From: Biomphalaria glabrata
Lineage: Eukaryota > Mollusca > Gastropoda > Planorbidae
Assembly (NCBI RefSeq): GCF_947242115.1
Contig: NC_074720.1
Location: forward strand, 31,064,145 to 31,128,144
Direction of reading: 5' to 3'
Length of the DNA: 64,000 nucleotides
The notes under the pieces were generated by a model. That model searched no databases. It saw only the letters and a program-made list of their open reading frames with translations, and was not told the DNA's origin. The position numbers were made by a program, and so were the translations under genes. Of this stretch, positions 56,401 through 63,815 are shown one piece after another (position 1 is the stretch's first letter; each line of letters begins with the position of its first letter).

Positions 56401-58647
56401 TACTAATCTATTCTGTGAATCTGTTACATGCTAATCTATTCTGTGAATCTGTTACATACTAATCTATTCTGTGAATCTGTTACATGCTAATCTATTCTGT
56501 GAATCTGTTACATGCTAATCTATTCTGTGAATCTGTTACATGCTAATCTATTCTGTGAATCTGTTACATACTAATCTATTCTGTGAATCTGTTACATACT
56601 AATCTATTCTGTGAATCTGTTACATACTAATCTATTCTGTGAATCTGTTACATACTAATCTATTCTGTGAATCTGTTACATACTAATCTATTCTGTGAAT
56701 CTGTTACATACTAATCTATTCTGTGAATCTGTTACATACAAATCTATTGTTGTCAGCTGTCTCGTGCAGTTCGTGTTTTCTTCGTTTAAAATATGCATAA
56801 GTTATTTTCCCACAATTCCCTGGGTACATGGACGAAGCAGCAGAATGTTTGCTCAGCTCAGACGACCACTACTGAAGGCGTTGTCACCTAGTTCAAAGAC
56901 TCCGGAAGGGTGCAGTATTTCACATGACTATGCTTACCCAACTTTCAAGATTCTACACCAACTTTGGCTTGATGGATGCACTAGAGAAACTTTTTAGTTA
57001 TTTTACCCCAGACTTTTTTTTTTGCTATAAATTTTTTATTTTAAATAAGTTTTATTTTAAATAAATGTTATTAATGGAATTTTCTATTTAAAAAAATAAT
57101 TCTGTATCTTTCACTAAATTTTGTGTAATTCACAGAATCATAGTTTGAGTAAAACTAAATAGAACTTCAGATTCTAAATTTAGTTTAAACTTCCCCTTTC
57201 AGACTCGCGATCTATAGGGCAGATGATGTAAAGTTCACATGTTTCTGTGGCCACCGGATGACGAGGGTGTCATGTGGCCAGCACAACGTCCAACCGCTTT
57301 TACTTTTCCCAAACTAATGTCAGGTACCCACTAGAGCTAGGTAGACTCAGAGGCGCCCAAAGATCCCGAAATTAAAAATCCCAGTCTACACTTGGATTCG
57401 AATTCGTGACCTTTGGTTCGGAAGCCAAGCGCTTAACCACTCAGCCACCGCGCCTTCTAGATTATATACTGTAAATATACAACCACTATACAGATCATCC
57501 TAATGTTTCTGTTTAAATGTATTTACTTAACACATTAACAAATATATTGTTTATTTCGTTTTTAGAATTTGGATGGTAAGATTTGCAGGTTCAACTTTTA
57601 CTATATACTAGACAAGGTGGGCTTAGTATTACGTGGGGCGCTAGGCTAGTGTTATTTCCAGGGCTTAATCCTATTTCTGAAAAAAAATCATGTTTAGAGA
57701 TTTCATGTGTAAGTAGGGCCGGCCTTGGCATAGGCAAACTAGGCCCCCGCCTAGGACCTCCGTTTGATAGGGGACTCGCCCAGAACTAGAAAAAAAAACA
57801 GAGACAAAAATGGCGAAACGTGCATCAAATCTCAAACATAGCCGATTCTAGGGCTCTAGTATTTATTCACGACTATTTAGACCTTCATTTGAGACTACCC
57901 AAATTAGGAAAACTTTGTTGATTTCTTTCCATGAAAATGTAGACATCGTACATCCTATTTCTGATCCATATGTTGCTACAACTTTTCAGACAGAATTGAC
58001 GATTCGATCACTGTTGCATGTGTGAGATAAAGTATTTTCCTAGTTTGGGGATTATTTAAACATTATTTGAGAACAACTATGACGCGAGAACGCCTGAACA
58101 GTATGGAAATGATATATATTGAACAAGATATTATTTAGTCTCTGGATTAGTCACCATGCATTCGATACTTTACTGCCATCAAAACAAAGAAAAAATGTTT
58201 TAAAATGTTTATGACATTTGCACGCAAACGGAATACTATGGGAATTTCAGTTATTTGATGATTTAGATATAGATCAAATTGGTTTTAATAAATTGCGTAA
58301 TTCTAATTTTCAGTGAATTTTTTTCAGTTGGGGTCAACTTACTCACTTCACCTAGGGCCTCCAATTATCTATGGCCGGCCCTTTCTAAGGCCTGTCATAT
58401 TTGTCTGATGGGGTGTCGGTGACAAAAGAATATTCATATTTAAAACCATTGCGCAGTTCAACTCAGGCATAGAATTGATTATCCGACCACTCTAAGTTAC
58501 CTTCTTCTTGCTGTATTTTTTAAATGTAGAAATAGCTTCTAAGAAACTAAATTGTGTAAAGAATACAAGGAATACTCTAATAATGGGCCAATTATCTCTA
58601 AATTTTTTAAAGAATTTCTTGTCCAACTTACGTGATGTTTTCTCCAT
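34797..58647 (-). CDS. CD225/dispanin family protein with YPPPQAG repeats, four exons, 204 aa (gene C)
   Basis: Coding exons are 58632-58647, 48817-49088, 43415-43543 and 34797-34994 (615 nt with stop). The protein starts MEKTSLPPSYDQATPD with a PPSY (PPxY) motif at residues 7-10. Residues 17-80 are a GYPPPQA-type repeat region, including four nearly identical 7-residue units. Residues 117-135 contain VTLCCFWPTGIVAII with the paired cysteines. ARSAMARGDLASARSYSQSA follows, then the membrane segment at about 162-187 (LVNVSIGVGIATIVIV) and a Ser/Tyr-rich tail (SYSRTSSSGYYYSG). Exon phases are 1,0,0. PPxY binds WW-domain ubiquitin ligases of the NEDD4 group in other proteins. The locus spans 24 kb because introns 1-3 are filled with satellites and transposons. 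The protein resembles PRRT1/IFITM-type dispanins; its specific role is unknown. Confidence 0.85.
35100..35250 (+). repeat. R1 repeat fragment (gene C intron 3)
   Basis: agttaattaccactaattaatgg, attgattcatgtactatc and attccaacttgatcgcgaatgg; the GACA tag is cut off by the next element. Confidence 0.65.
35265..36330. mobile_element. hAT-like element, right-truncated copy of the 1.9-kb family (gene C intron 3)
   Basis: Starts CATGGGCGTAGCCAGGATTTTTTGG and follows 46328-47300 for about 1 kb (cattctgacccttcattctttcgg, ccagcaagggtgtctggggg, ctatttccagtattgaaagcc, gtcggagaacatgtcc). It keeps two of the internal aaactcaaaaccc repeats, then stops. Confidence 0.8.
36331..37170. other. Gene C intron 3 segment
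   Basis: (GT)n near 36440 and (TA)n at 36702-36724. Nothing else recognised. Confidence 0.5.
37175..37345 (+). repeat. R1 repeat, 5' and middle part
   Basis: ttttctaaaggggaagaactc, gtacatgttatttcccttattcg and caacttgatcggagaatcg. Confidence 0.7.
37370..37582 (+). repeat. R1 repeat copy
   Basis: ctaatcgactaattggttac, gattcatgtcttgtc, cagcttgatccgagaatggg, agaaataacgtgtacac, accagacagacagagttgatataagctttgcaa. Confidence 0.85.
38026..38142 (-). mobile_element. SINE2-like fragment
   Basis: Minus strand tgcctggtcgtgcggttagc gcgcaggactgataatc... ggtttcatacccagctcgatgc; the head matches SINE2 but the body differs (gcatattcgc... region shared with 24340-24370). Confidence 0.6.
38435..41359 (+). 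mobile_element. R2 element copy 2, pearl/Helentron-like, 2.9 kb (gene C intron 3)
   Basis: Same order as copy 1: aaatagtagattagttttag left end, ctagatctagat zone, tandem core (38965-39290, fewer units), ctgtcagtctgtctgtccgtt, AT-rich middle with tccggaac motifs, gacagacggacattttgcac, then aatagcggctttttcccctt and acgggggccgctaaaaaa. It carries a SINE2 insert at 38564-38711, a (TA)n tract at 39299, and a local duplication of the gacagaccgaccaacagac...ggatgg segment (40600-40760). Confidence 0.65.
38564..38711 (+). mobile_element. SINE2 copy inserted in R2 copy 2
   Basis: catggctgtctggtagtgcgg, gcgcgctgcactgtcg, box B-like caggttcaaaccctgcc, ttcccatcccccgtcatcc. R2 copy 1 lacks it at the same place, so it went in after the two R2 copies separated. 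Confidence 0.82.
41448..43136. repeat. Minisatellite, 45-52-bp unit with variable C-run, about 37 copies (gene C intron 3)
   Basis: Constant part ttactctaccagctgaagac plus cttacgatttattctagat (39 nt), followed by 5 to 14 C. Sub-types differ at agctgaag/agctgagg/agatgagg/agcagaag. It ends about 280 bp below exon 3 of gene C. Confidence 0.97.
43415..43543 (-). CDS. Gene C exon 3 (CCFWPTG hydrophobic segment)
   Basis: 129 nt, acceptor cttacactctccag, donor GTAAGTC. It encodes ITQQPTSGATVVASYQ, MTAAILVTLCCFWPTG and IVAIIKASE. Same length and phase as exon 3 of gene B. Confidence 0.92.
43660..43910. repeat. CT-rich low-complexity tract (gene C intron 2)
   Basis: Irregular TCTC/CCCT/TTTC run directly upstream of exon 3. 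The ORFs here are Arg/Glu or Ser/Leu runs and not genes. Confidence 0.85.
43950..44690 (-). mobile_element. LINE ORF2 C-terminal region with C2H2-like finger
   Basis: Minus-strand readings include RNVDSVQKTCKETEPLPHDM, KRTRRTKKTL-like basic stretches, EEKRTALAEEKRQRRKARQM and CTVCSRTFRAHIGLTN followed by LLRRH. This order (basic region, then a terminal zinc finger) is the C-terminus of an RTE-like LINE protein. Several frame breaks. Confidence 0.8.
44697..44945 (+). mobile_element. LINE reverse transcriptase fragment (RTE-like)
   Basis: Translates as ISNGVKQGCVLAPTLLSIIF then SAMLKDAFTNREINGINI, the conserved RT block around G..QGCVL.P.LF. It abuts the oppositely oriented LINE tail at 44690. 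Confidence 0.92.
45035..45140. repeat. (TA)n followed by an unclassified element start
   Basis: (TA)12 then ctagccggatattacccgcg, gcctgcgggt. The inverted acccgc...gcgggt pair may be a terminal hairpin of a mobile element; the extent is unknown. Confidence 0.4.
45141..45798. other. Gene C intron 2, nothing recognised
   Basis: Unassigned sequence. Confidence 0.5.
45799..45828. repeat. (CT)n microsatellite
   Basis: About 14 CT units. Confidence 0.9.
46328..48248. mobile_element. hAT-like non-autonomous element, 1.9 kb, 8-bp target duplication (gene C intron 2)
   Basis: TIRs CATGGGCGTAGCC and GGCTACGCCCATG are flanked by CGTTAGAC at 46320-46327 and 48249-48256. The ends are G-rich. The left half matches 35265-36330. 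The right half is a decayed tandem array (about 47220-48090) of roughly 120-bp units each containing aaactcaaaacccc and a gagtg..taatttgcttttttt motif. No transposase ORF is visible. Intact target duplication marks a single, fairly recent insertion. Confidence 0.88.
47220..48090. repeat. Internal tandem repeats of the hAT-like element, about 120-bp unit
   Basis: Seven or so diverged units with ttggctacgctcataacatt, ttgagtg and gaggtattttttagc blocks. They are shared with the end of the 35265 copy. Confidence 0.8.
48260..48810. other. Gene C intron 2 remainder
   Basis: Short repeats of gacattcaaacacacc (also at 46225-46320, on the other side of the hAT-like insert). No gene. Confidence 0.55.
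48817..49088 (-). CDS. Gene C exon 2 (YPPPQAG repeat exon)
   Basis: 272 nt, acceptor tttaaatcacag, donor GTAAGT. It encodes PPSYDQATPDEQGYPQ, then GYPPPQA units of 21 nt that are almost identical at DNA level, ending SNQTSNNIV. The plus-strand ORFs here are only shadows of this exon. Confidence 0.9.
49090..49740. other. Gene C intron 1 beginning, nothing recognised
   Basis: Only a G-run near 49175; no coding or repeat signal. Confidence 0.5.
49750..49845 (+). mobile_element. LINE zinc-finger C-terminus fragment (gene C intron 1)
   Basis: Translates as IVCLKCGKICRSHLGSRSHM then KHCTHS and a stop, a complete-looking C..C............H....C knuckle of the family at 17875 and 30361. Confidence 0.8.
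50235..50495 (+). repeat. R1 repeat copy, near full length (gene C intron 1)
   Basis: atctgaagggaatagctc, ttgatattaaacaaaattt, gattcatgtgttgtc, gagcttgatccgagg, aactaacgtgttcaa, cagacagacggagtgagttg, aataagctttgtat. Confidence 0.8.
50860..51022. repeat. Compound microsatellite (CT)n-(TCTA)n-(TA)n-(GT)n
   Basis: CT-rich 50864-50898, (ctat)10 at 50901-50940, (TA)n 50941-50963, (GT)12 at 50998-51022. Confidence 0.93.
51120..51300 (-). mobile_element. LINE ORF2 C-terminal fragment (Jockey/CR1-like)
   Basis: Minus strand carries the pattern F-I-P-S-A-T-R-V-W-N-G-L-P in broken frames (ccctagtgctactagagtat, ggaacggcttgcc), the R.W..LP block near the end of such proteins. Confidence 0.5.
51371..52045. 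other. Gene C intron 1 segment starting with a hAT-like end
   Basis: 51371 reads cagtgtttctcaaactattt, the same as the reversed right end at 52958. A C-run is at 51470. 51895-51960 holds four copies of tgactttaagactgtc. ORFs at 51448-51836 have no recognisable domain. Confidence 0.4.
52049..52958. mobile_element. hAT-like non-coding element with CAGTGTTTC ends (gene C intron 1)
   Basis: Left end cagtgtttcccaaagtggag, gcgcgtacccccagagg; right end ggggtactcagcg...caaaagtttgagaaacactg. These inverted ends with GTACCCCC blocks are typical of hAT non-autonomous elements. Target duplication not exact (tcaccttt / cctttgtc). Confidence 0.6.
52960..53180 (-). mobile_element. LINE ORF2 C-terminal fragment
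   Basis: Minus-strand readings give GKKKRQIEKAMG and, in another frame, NIKEWTGLPSKKVLSKAKDS followed by EEWRKTVNRS. Same family as 9605-9745; one frame change. Confidence 0.85.
53408..53441. repeat. (AG)n microsatellite followed by CA-rich tract
   Basis: 17 AG units, then an irregular acacatac-rich stretch to 53605. Opposite-strand Cys/Val ORFs are artefacts. Confidence 0.9.
53735..56745. repeat. Satellite array, 28-bp unit, about 107 copies (gene C intron 1)
   Basis: The unit is ctaatctattctgtgaatct plus gttacatg. Main variants are gttacatg/gttacata and a few aatctgttaaatct or cttatct. Unit variants alternate in runs, suggesting block-wise (higher-order) expansion. It is the largest array in the window. 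Confidence 0.98.
56746..57185. other. Gene C intron 1 segment after the satellite
   Basis: 56890-56960 weakly resembles the LINE zinc-finger block (gggtgcagtatttcacatgactatgct). Otherwise nothing. Confidence 0.4.
57186..57456 (-). mobile_element. SINE1 copy, near full length (gene C intron 1)
   Basis: Minus strand gcgcggtggctgagtggtta, agcgcttggcttccgaacc, ggattcg..., gactgggatttttaatttcgg, tctatagatcgcgagtctg. Confidence 0.85.
57715..58382. mobile_element. hAT-like non-coding element, 668 bp, AGGGCCGGCC ends (gene C intron 1)
   Basis: Left agggccggccttggcatagg, caaactaggcccccgcctagg; right cctagggcctccaattatct, atggccggccct. The shortened relative is 16529-16871. No matching target duplication. 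Confidence 0.68.
58425..58500 (+). mobile_element. LINE 3' end fragment, GCGCAGTTCA family
   Basis: aaaaccattgcgcagttcaact, caggcatagaattgattat, ccgaccactct correspond to 63840-63895 of the insert with a target duplication. Confidence 0.55.
58632..58647 (-). CDS. Gene C exon 1 (start exon, 16 nt)
   Basis: ATG GAG AAA ACA TCA C before GTAAGT. The C joins TT of exon 2 to make Leu, giving MEKTSLPPSYD, which aligns position for position with MKDNSLPPPYD of gene A. The exon lies 9.5 kb from exon 2, across the 28-bp satellite. Confidence 0.68.
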
Positions 58648-58659
58648 TATATTTAGATT

Positions 58660-59160
58660 GTCCTGCAACTAAAACTTTATTCTCTCTTTTTTCCCCCGAC
58701 TGTGCTACACTTAAGTAGTGAATCTAGAAAATGAGGTCAACTCCCTAAGTACAAATCGTTAGATTCAAGTTCGAATGATTAAAAAAATAGGACGCTTCCC
58801 GACCCGGATGAAAATAGCCTTTGAAAATGAGCCCGCGACGGTTGGTCGAGGAGGGTTCGGTGAGAAAGATTTAAGAGATTTTGGAGAAAGGGGAGAGGGA
58901 GATTTATTTGTCATATTTTTTGTTCTGTGTTACAGTCCTCTCTCTCTCTCTCTCTCTCTGTGTCTGTTGCCTATCCTCATGAGTAGGACAAAATAAATGA
59001 ATTATTCCGTCACTCCTAGGACTCTGCCCAGGTTACTCATGGGAGTAGGTCTCCTGTTAATCTGATCAGTTTGCTTAAGGCGTAAGTTATTATATTTCTT
59101 ATATCGAATATTATTATTATAATGGTTACTTTTGCCTGTATATGAACACGAGGTAAGGGA
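58660..59160. other. Upstream region of gene C
   Basis: Would hold the gene C promoter on the minus strand. No TATA-like or other core element can be assigned with confidence. A (CT)n tract is at 58938-58958. Confidence 0.4.
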
Positions 59161-59189
59161 ATGAACTCAAATAAATAAATTAAAGGCTA

Positions 59190-59400
59190 TAGAAAGAATA
59201 GGAATAACAAGGTGAGAAAGACTCCGAAATGGTCCACCCAGGCAGGTAAAAAGGCAGGTTTCAATATTTTCAGAAAGAATCAGAATGAAATTCTATCAAA
59301 GACAAATGACAGAAAAGAATGGAGAAAGAAGGTTGACAGATCTATCTTGTGTGTTGCCCCAGCAGATCTAAGGATAGGTGAAAGTAAATGTGAAATTAAA
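59190..59400 (+). mobile_element. LINE ORF2 C-terminal fragment
   Basis: KTPKWSTQAGKKAGFNIFRK and, after it, TNDRKEWRKKVDRS. Sense copy of the block at 8866-9015. Confidence 0.65.
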
Positions 59401-59599
59401 AAAAGTCATTTCCGTAAAAAGATAAAAAAAATATTCCTTTAATTAAGTGTTCAATGGCAATATCGCACTGCTGCAGTTCACTCGATAATATGAAAAACTA
59501 CTTACTAATAGTAATTTTTAATCATGTCTAACCTATATGCATACTAAATAGATTTTTTGCGTGTGAAAGTTGTAGTTTGTGTGAGAGAACTTACGTAAT

Positions 59600-59979
59600 T
59601 TAAATTTAGCAATACAAATGTAAAAAAAACTATTTTTGACAAAAAATATAGAACCGTTTGCATAATTGTGTTATAAATATAGTGTGTATTGTGTCTACCT
59701 ACTAAAGAACCTCCCGTGTTTGTTACTATTAACAGTGAAAAGTTTTAAAAGTGGTGTATTTTTATGAAAAAACGGCTTGCATAAGGGATTTAAAAAATAG
59801 ATTTTTCGCTTTAAGAAAAGAAAAAAGTAGCCGTTGCATCAGAACTTTGAATGGTCTAAAATATTATGATGTCGGATTTTCACTATCTTTTCTAGTTTAC
59901 GAGATCGAAACGGGACGGACGGACAGACATTCCACACAAAACTAATAGCGTCTTTTCCCCTTTCGGGGGCCGCTAAAAA
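59600..59979 (+). mobile_element. R2 (pearl/Helentron-like) 3' part
   Basis: ggtgtatttttatgaaaaaac, gcttgcataa, aaaagtagccgttgcatc, tctagtttacgagatcg, gggacggacggacagacatt and the terminal aatagcgtcttttccccttt, cgggggccgctaaaaa. Confidence 0.75.
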
Positions 59980-60104
59980 TACCAAATCTAAGCGTACTGT
60001 ATTTGTGAACAGAAATAGATGAACACTCTGTTCTACATGTCTTCCTGTTTTTAGTTAACAGTTTTGTGTAATTTAATGAAGATGATTATTTTGTTTTGAT
60101 CTGG

Positions 60105-60375
60105 CCAAAGGTAAAACACTGGACAGCTTGTACTATGAAACACTGGACAGCTTGTACTATGAAACATTGGACAGCTTGTACAAAGAAACATTGGACAGCA
60201 TGTACTATAAAACATTGGACAGCTTGTACAAAGAAACATTGGACAGCATGTACTATAAAACATTGGACAGCTTGTACTATAAAACATTGGACAGCTTGTA
60301 CTATAAAACATTGGACAGCTTGCACTATAAAACATTGGACAGCTTGTACTATAAAACATTGGACAGCATGTACAT
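60105..60375. repeat. Tandem array, 24-bp unit, about 11 copies
   Basis: The unit is ttgtactataaaacattgga plus cagc. 24 is a multiple of 3, hence open frames on both strands; these are not proteins. Confidence 0.94.
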
Positions 60376-60379
60376 ATTT

Positions 60380-61325
60380 TATGTCTTCAAACTGGTATAA
60401 CTTATGAAGTGGGGCCATTTTATGTGCTCATTCTGGGTGTGATACTTGAATACGTTATACTGTGACTCCCCAAGCAATGAAATCTTGTGTAGGCTTTCCC
60501 TCGGAAAAGTTTTAACGGTAGACATATTGGTCAACTAACATTTTCCCATGGCTATTCTGACGTATGCTCTCGCTCGTCCCGGATATCAACTCTTCTTGCA
60601 CGCGGTTATTTCCCAGTAAAATATCTTTTTTTTTTTTGAGTTCACAATGACGTAGTACTATGTAGCCCCAGGATATTCAAATAAGCAAAAGCTGAACTTT
60701 GTATAAGTATTACAACGTAAGTGTTTACAATCTCGTCATGTTGTAGACGGTTACATTAAAAAAAGGGACACATGTATAACATGTTTGTGTGCAATGTGAC
60801 AAGATTAACGGCCATGTGATAGCACATAAACCGATCTAATGATATCAGATTCTCTTGCTTGTTTACAATTGTAGTTTTAAAGATCCTGTCTGCATTCTTG
60901 AAACAATACAATGCGGTAACAAAGTAAACATGTAAAATACAAAAAAAATACCTTTGAAAAACCTGGCTCGATTTTATTGAGGACAATTGTATTAAATGGG
61001 TATAAATCCATTATGACTAAACACTATTACGTAACGTAGGCTCCCAGTCCTGACATGAATAATATGAATAATAATAATAATATGAATAATTTATTAGATT
61101 ATAAGATCTGTTACTTCGAGCTTTGGGTGAAGGGTGGGGGGGGGTATAGGTATGGAATGTAATGTCCCTTTCATACGTGTATTCTGGTTGTTATGTCCTC
61201 TAACACACACACACAAATACACACACACACACAACAAAACGGTAGATGTAAAATTGTGCAGTATCTCTAGGCCACTCTCTTAGGGTCCCCTTTTCACTTC
61301 TCCATTGTTTGTCACCATGTAGACC
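60380..61325. other. Intergenic DNA, nothing recognised
   Basis: Short (AATAAT)n at 61055 and (CA)n at 61204-61233 only. Confidence 0.5.
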
Positions 61326-61329
61326 TATT

Positions 61330-61685
61330 CCTTGTCCTCTCTTTCCCTTTCTTTGTGTTTGTCTTTGACCTGGCCTCCATACTCTTTACTATCCGTTTTA
61401 AAAACACACTCTCTCTCTCTCACACACTCACTTTATCACTCTCTCACTCTCTCACACTCTCTGTTTTGTTCGTACCTTTTTTTTCTTTCAGTATCTCTCA
61501 CTTTATATCTTTCTTACTCTCTATCTTTCCTTGCATCTCTTGCGCTTGAACTCTCTCTCCTACTTTCTACTTCTTCTCTCTCTCTTTATCCCCCCTCTCA
61601 TTTCTTTCTCTCTCCTACTTTCTACTTCCTCTCTCTCTTTATTCTCCCTCTCATTTGCCTCTCTCTCTCTCTCTTACATACTAAC
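61330..61685. repeat. CT-rich low-complexity region
   Basis: tctctctc/cttctttc runs with Ser/Leu ORFs in several frames. The block cttctctctctctttat...tcctactttctac is repeated once. Confidence 0.88.
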
Positions 61686-62057
61686 AATTGCTCTTTATGA
61701 TACAATCTATTCCGAGGTAGTTCCCGTTAGTCAAGGTTTCACTCAACGCAATTGAGATTGAAGCCTTTTGAGACGCAGACCTAATGTAGGCTATTATTTC
61801 TAAGTAAACAAAATCTGAAACCACATAGTCAATAGAAATTTTTAGAGAGAGCGCACAATACACAAAAGCATAAAGACAGAAAGTTATACCATGTCGTTCC
61901 TACCACGCTGTGATATAACACATAATGTTAATATAATATAAAACTTCTTTCAAAATCTTATTTCGCCACAGTAAAAACTTCAGATATTTAATTGTACTTT
62001 AGGGAGAGTTCTATTTTTCACCTATCTTATCATTATTATATTTAGATTGTCAAATTG

Positions 62058-62290
62058 AAGGCGCGGTGGCTGAGCGCTAAAGCGCTTAGCTTCCGAACCG
62101 CGGGTCCCGGATTCGAATCCTCGTGAAGACTGGGATCTTTAGTTTTGGAATCTTCGCGAGTCCTGTTTTCGAATCACTGTATAGACTCTCTCGAGTAACC
62201 GGCCTAAGGTTTGGGAAAGTTATGGTGGGTGGCCACATGACACCCTTTTCAAACACTAACGTCAATCACTATAAGAAGTAAAGGCCTTAA
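62058..62290 (+). mobile_element. SINE1 copy with the clearest tRNA-like head
   Basis: gcgcggtggctgagcgctaaagc, gcttagcttccgaaccg, gggtcccggattcgaatcc, then gactgggatctttagttttgg. Box A- and box B-like elements are well kept. Confidence 0.82.
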
Positions 62291-62514
62291 GTTTCTTGTT
62301 AATCGTTTAGTGTGTATAAGGAATTGACGTCTACTAGAAGTACTATATACGGATATAGTGTTTTTACGACAATGCTTTAGATTAGTATTAGATTTTAAAG
62401 TGAATCAGATTTTTTTTTTAAATCACGATGCTCAAAGTGTTGCTTTTAAAAAGAGTATTATAACATCTTAATATAATTTACTGGTATTCATGCGGCCCTT
62501 TCGGTGGCCCTACT

Positions 62515-62575
62515 GGCTCAAATAGGTACCGGCCCAAATGGGTACCGGCCCAAATGGGTACCGGCCCAACGGGCA
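62515..62575. repeat. Tandem repeat, 17-bp unit, 3-4 copies
   Basis: aaatgggtaccggccca repeated. Confidence 0.9.
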
Positions 62576-62651
62576 TTTGCCCGAATGTCTCTATAGCCAA
62601 CCCGCGCCTGGAAGAAATCCTTTCCTTTTTGTCATGTGCTGAAAGGTACTG

Positions 62652-62765
62652 GTACGCGACGTCTTGGTGCGAGCCGTTTTGGCGCGAGCTGTTTTGTTGC
62701 GAGCTGTTTTGGCGCGAGCTGTTTTGGTGCGAGCCGTTTTGGCGCGAGCTGTTTTTTTATTGCGA
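62652..62765. repeat. Tandem repeat, 18-bp unit, about 6 copies
   Basis: gttttggcgcgagct with g/t variants (ggtgcgagcc, gttgcgagct). Six-phase open frames result; the Trp/Cys/Glu and Lys/Thr/Ala ORFs are artefacts. Confidence 0.9.
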
Positions 62766-62884
62766 CAAGTTATGGCGATAATTTTAGAAAACACTAAACT
62801 TATTGTGATAAACATGTTGCTTTCGCTTTGCTAAACTGTTGTATTGAATAATTTTAAAAAATAATTTCTTCCACCCATCGAGTC

Positions 62885-63115
62885 GACAACCTAGGGCACA
62901 AACCACACGAACAGTAAGCCAGAATTTTCAGTGGTAAACAAAGTTTTCACGTGGCCCGCATAACAACTAATCGCATTTAATTTCGCCAACTATATCCCTT
63001 AGAGGTGGGGTGGGGGAGGTGGGACGTCCTAGAAATCTCGACGCTCAAAATCTTTCTTCAACGGGATTCGAACTAGTGACTATCCAAAAGTCAACCGCTC
63101 TACTACTCAACCATA
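62885..63115 (-). mobile_element. SINE1-like copy, diverged
   Basis: Minus strand tagtagagcggttgact, ggatagtcactagttcgaat, ccgttgaagaaagatttt; the tail near 62900 fits only loosely. Confidence 0.5.
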
Positions 63116-63284
63116 ACAAAACCTATTGATTGGTACTGGGGATTATTCACAATTTTTAAACACATTAATCGTCACGTTATTTACATACAGTTTTTTTTTC
63201 AATCCGGTCTATATTCTAATAAATTACAGCAACATAGAAAAAGAAGAGAAAGCAAAATAAAGGAATACGAAGGAGATATAAGTG

Positions 63285-63360
63285 ACATACTGATATAACC
63301 CTGCCTGCTCCCGCGCCGACACTAATGTTGCGCACCAGCACACCGTTCAACACGAGAAAT
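63285..63360 (-). pseudogene. Possible decayed CD225 second-membrane-segment exon
   Basis: The minus strand reads LVRNISVGAGAGRVISV, which resembles LVNVSIGVGIATIV of gene C and VNISIGIGLA of gene B at the same spacing. No ARSA...RGD start or acceptor is recognisable upstream. It may be a broken fifth copy or a chance hydrophobic reading; the match is short. Confidence 0.22.
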
Positions 63361-63375
63361 AGATGACATATTAAT

Positions 63376-63546
63376 GGACCTCATTCACCAACCGTAAACA
63401 AACGACATTTAGCCACGTGATAATATTGATAAAACAATGAAAATTACGTGTCACGTGACAGGCTTTATGGATTGCGTAATTTGTATAGAAGAGATAGAAA
63501 ACCACGTGGCAAAATGTTGTTTGTTTACGATTGGTGAATGGGGTCC
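63376..63546. mobile_element. MITE with long terminal inverted repeats, 171 bp
   Basis: Left ggacctcattcaccaaccgt, aaacaaacgacatttagccacg and right cgtggcaaaatgttgtttgt, ttacgattggtgaatggggtcc are inverted copies over about 44 bp with few differences. The core is only 80 bp. No target duplication of useful length was recognised. Confidence 0.82.
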
Positions 63547-63815
63547 TTTCTAGAGGAAGGGCTGTTTTAGATCTGGCTGACGTGCTCTGCAAGTTATGGG
63601 AGTCTGAGCTGTCTGGGACCAAGAGCCGTCCTTAGGGCTACCAGTAAACTGTGTTGAGAACCTGGAGCTACACTAGGAAGTGTGTCAGTGGTCTGTACTA
63701 ATGTTTAGGTAGAATAGGACTTGCAGAACTTAAGACTCCCTGTGGCTTGATAGCTGAAGTCCATGTCTCGCAGTGTATTTTATAGCTGTAACTAAATACA
63801 TCGTCTATTGTTACT

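Noticed and set aside
53735-56745. CRISPR-like regular repeat
   Set aside because: Repeats are directly adjacent without spacers, in animal nuclear DNA with spliced genes; it is a satellite.
60051-60418. Four overlapping ORFs of about 100 residues on both strands
   Set aside because: They come from a 24-bp tandem repeat that is a multiple of three; no domain.
61332-61755. Ser/Leu-rich ORFs of up to 122 residues
   Set aside because: CT-rich low-complexity DNA open in several frames.
62058-62130. Functional tRNA gene
   Set aside because: The A- and B-box-like head continues into the SINE1 body shared by other copies and does not give a complete cloverleaf by eye.
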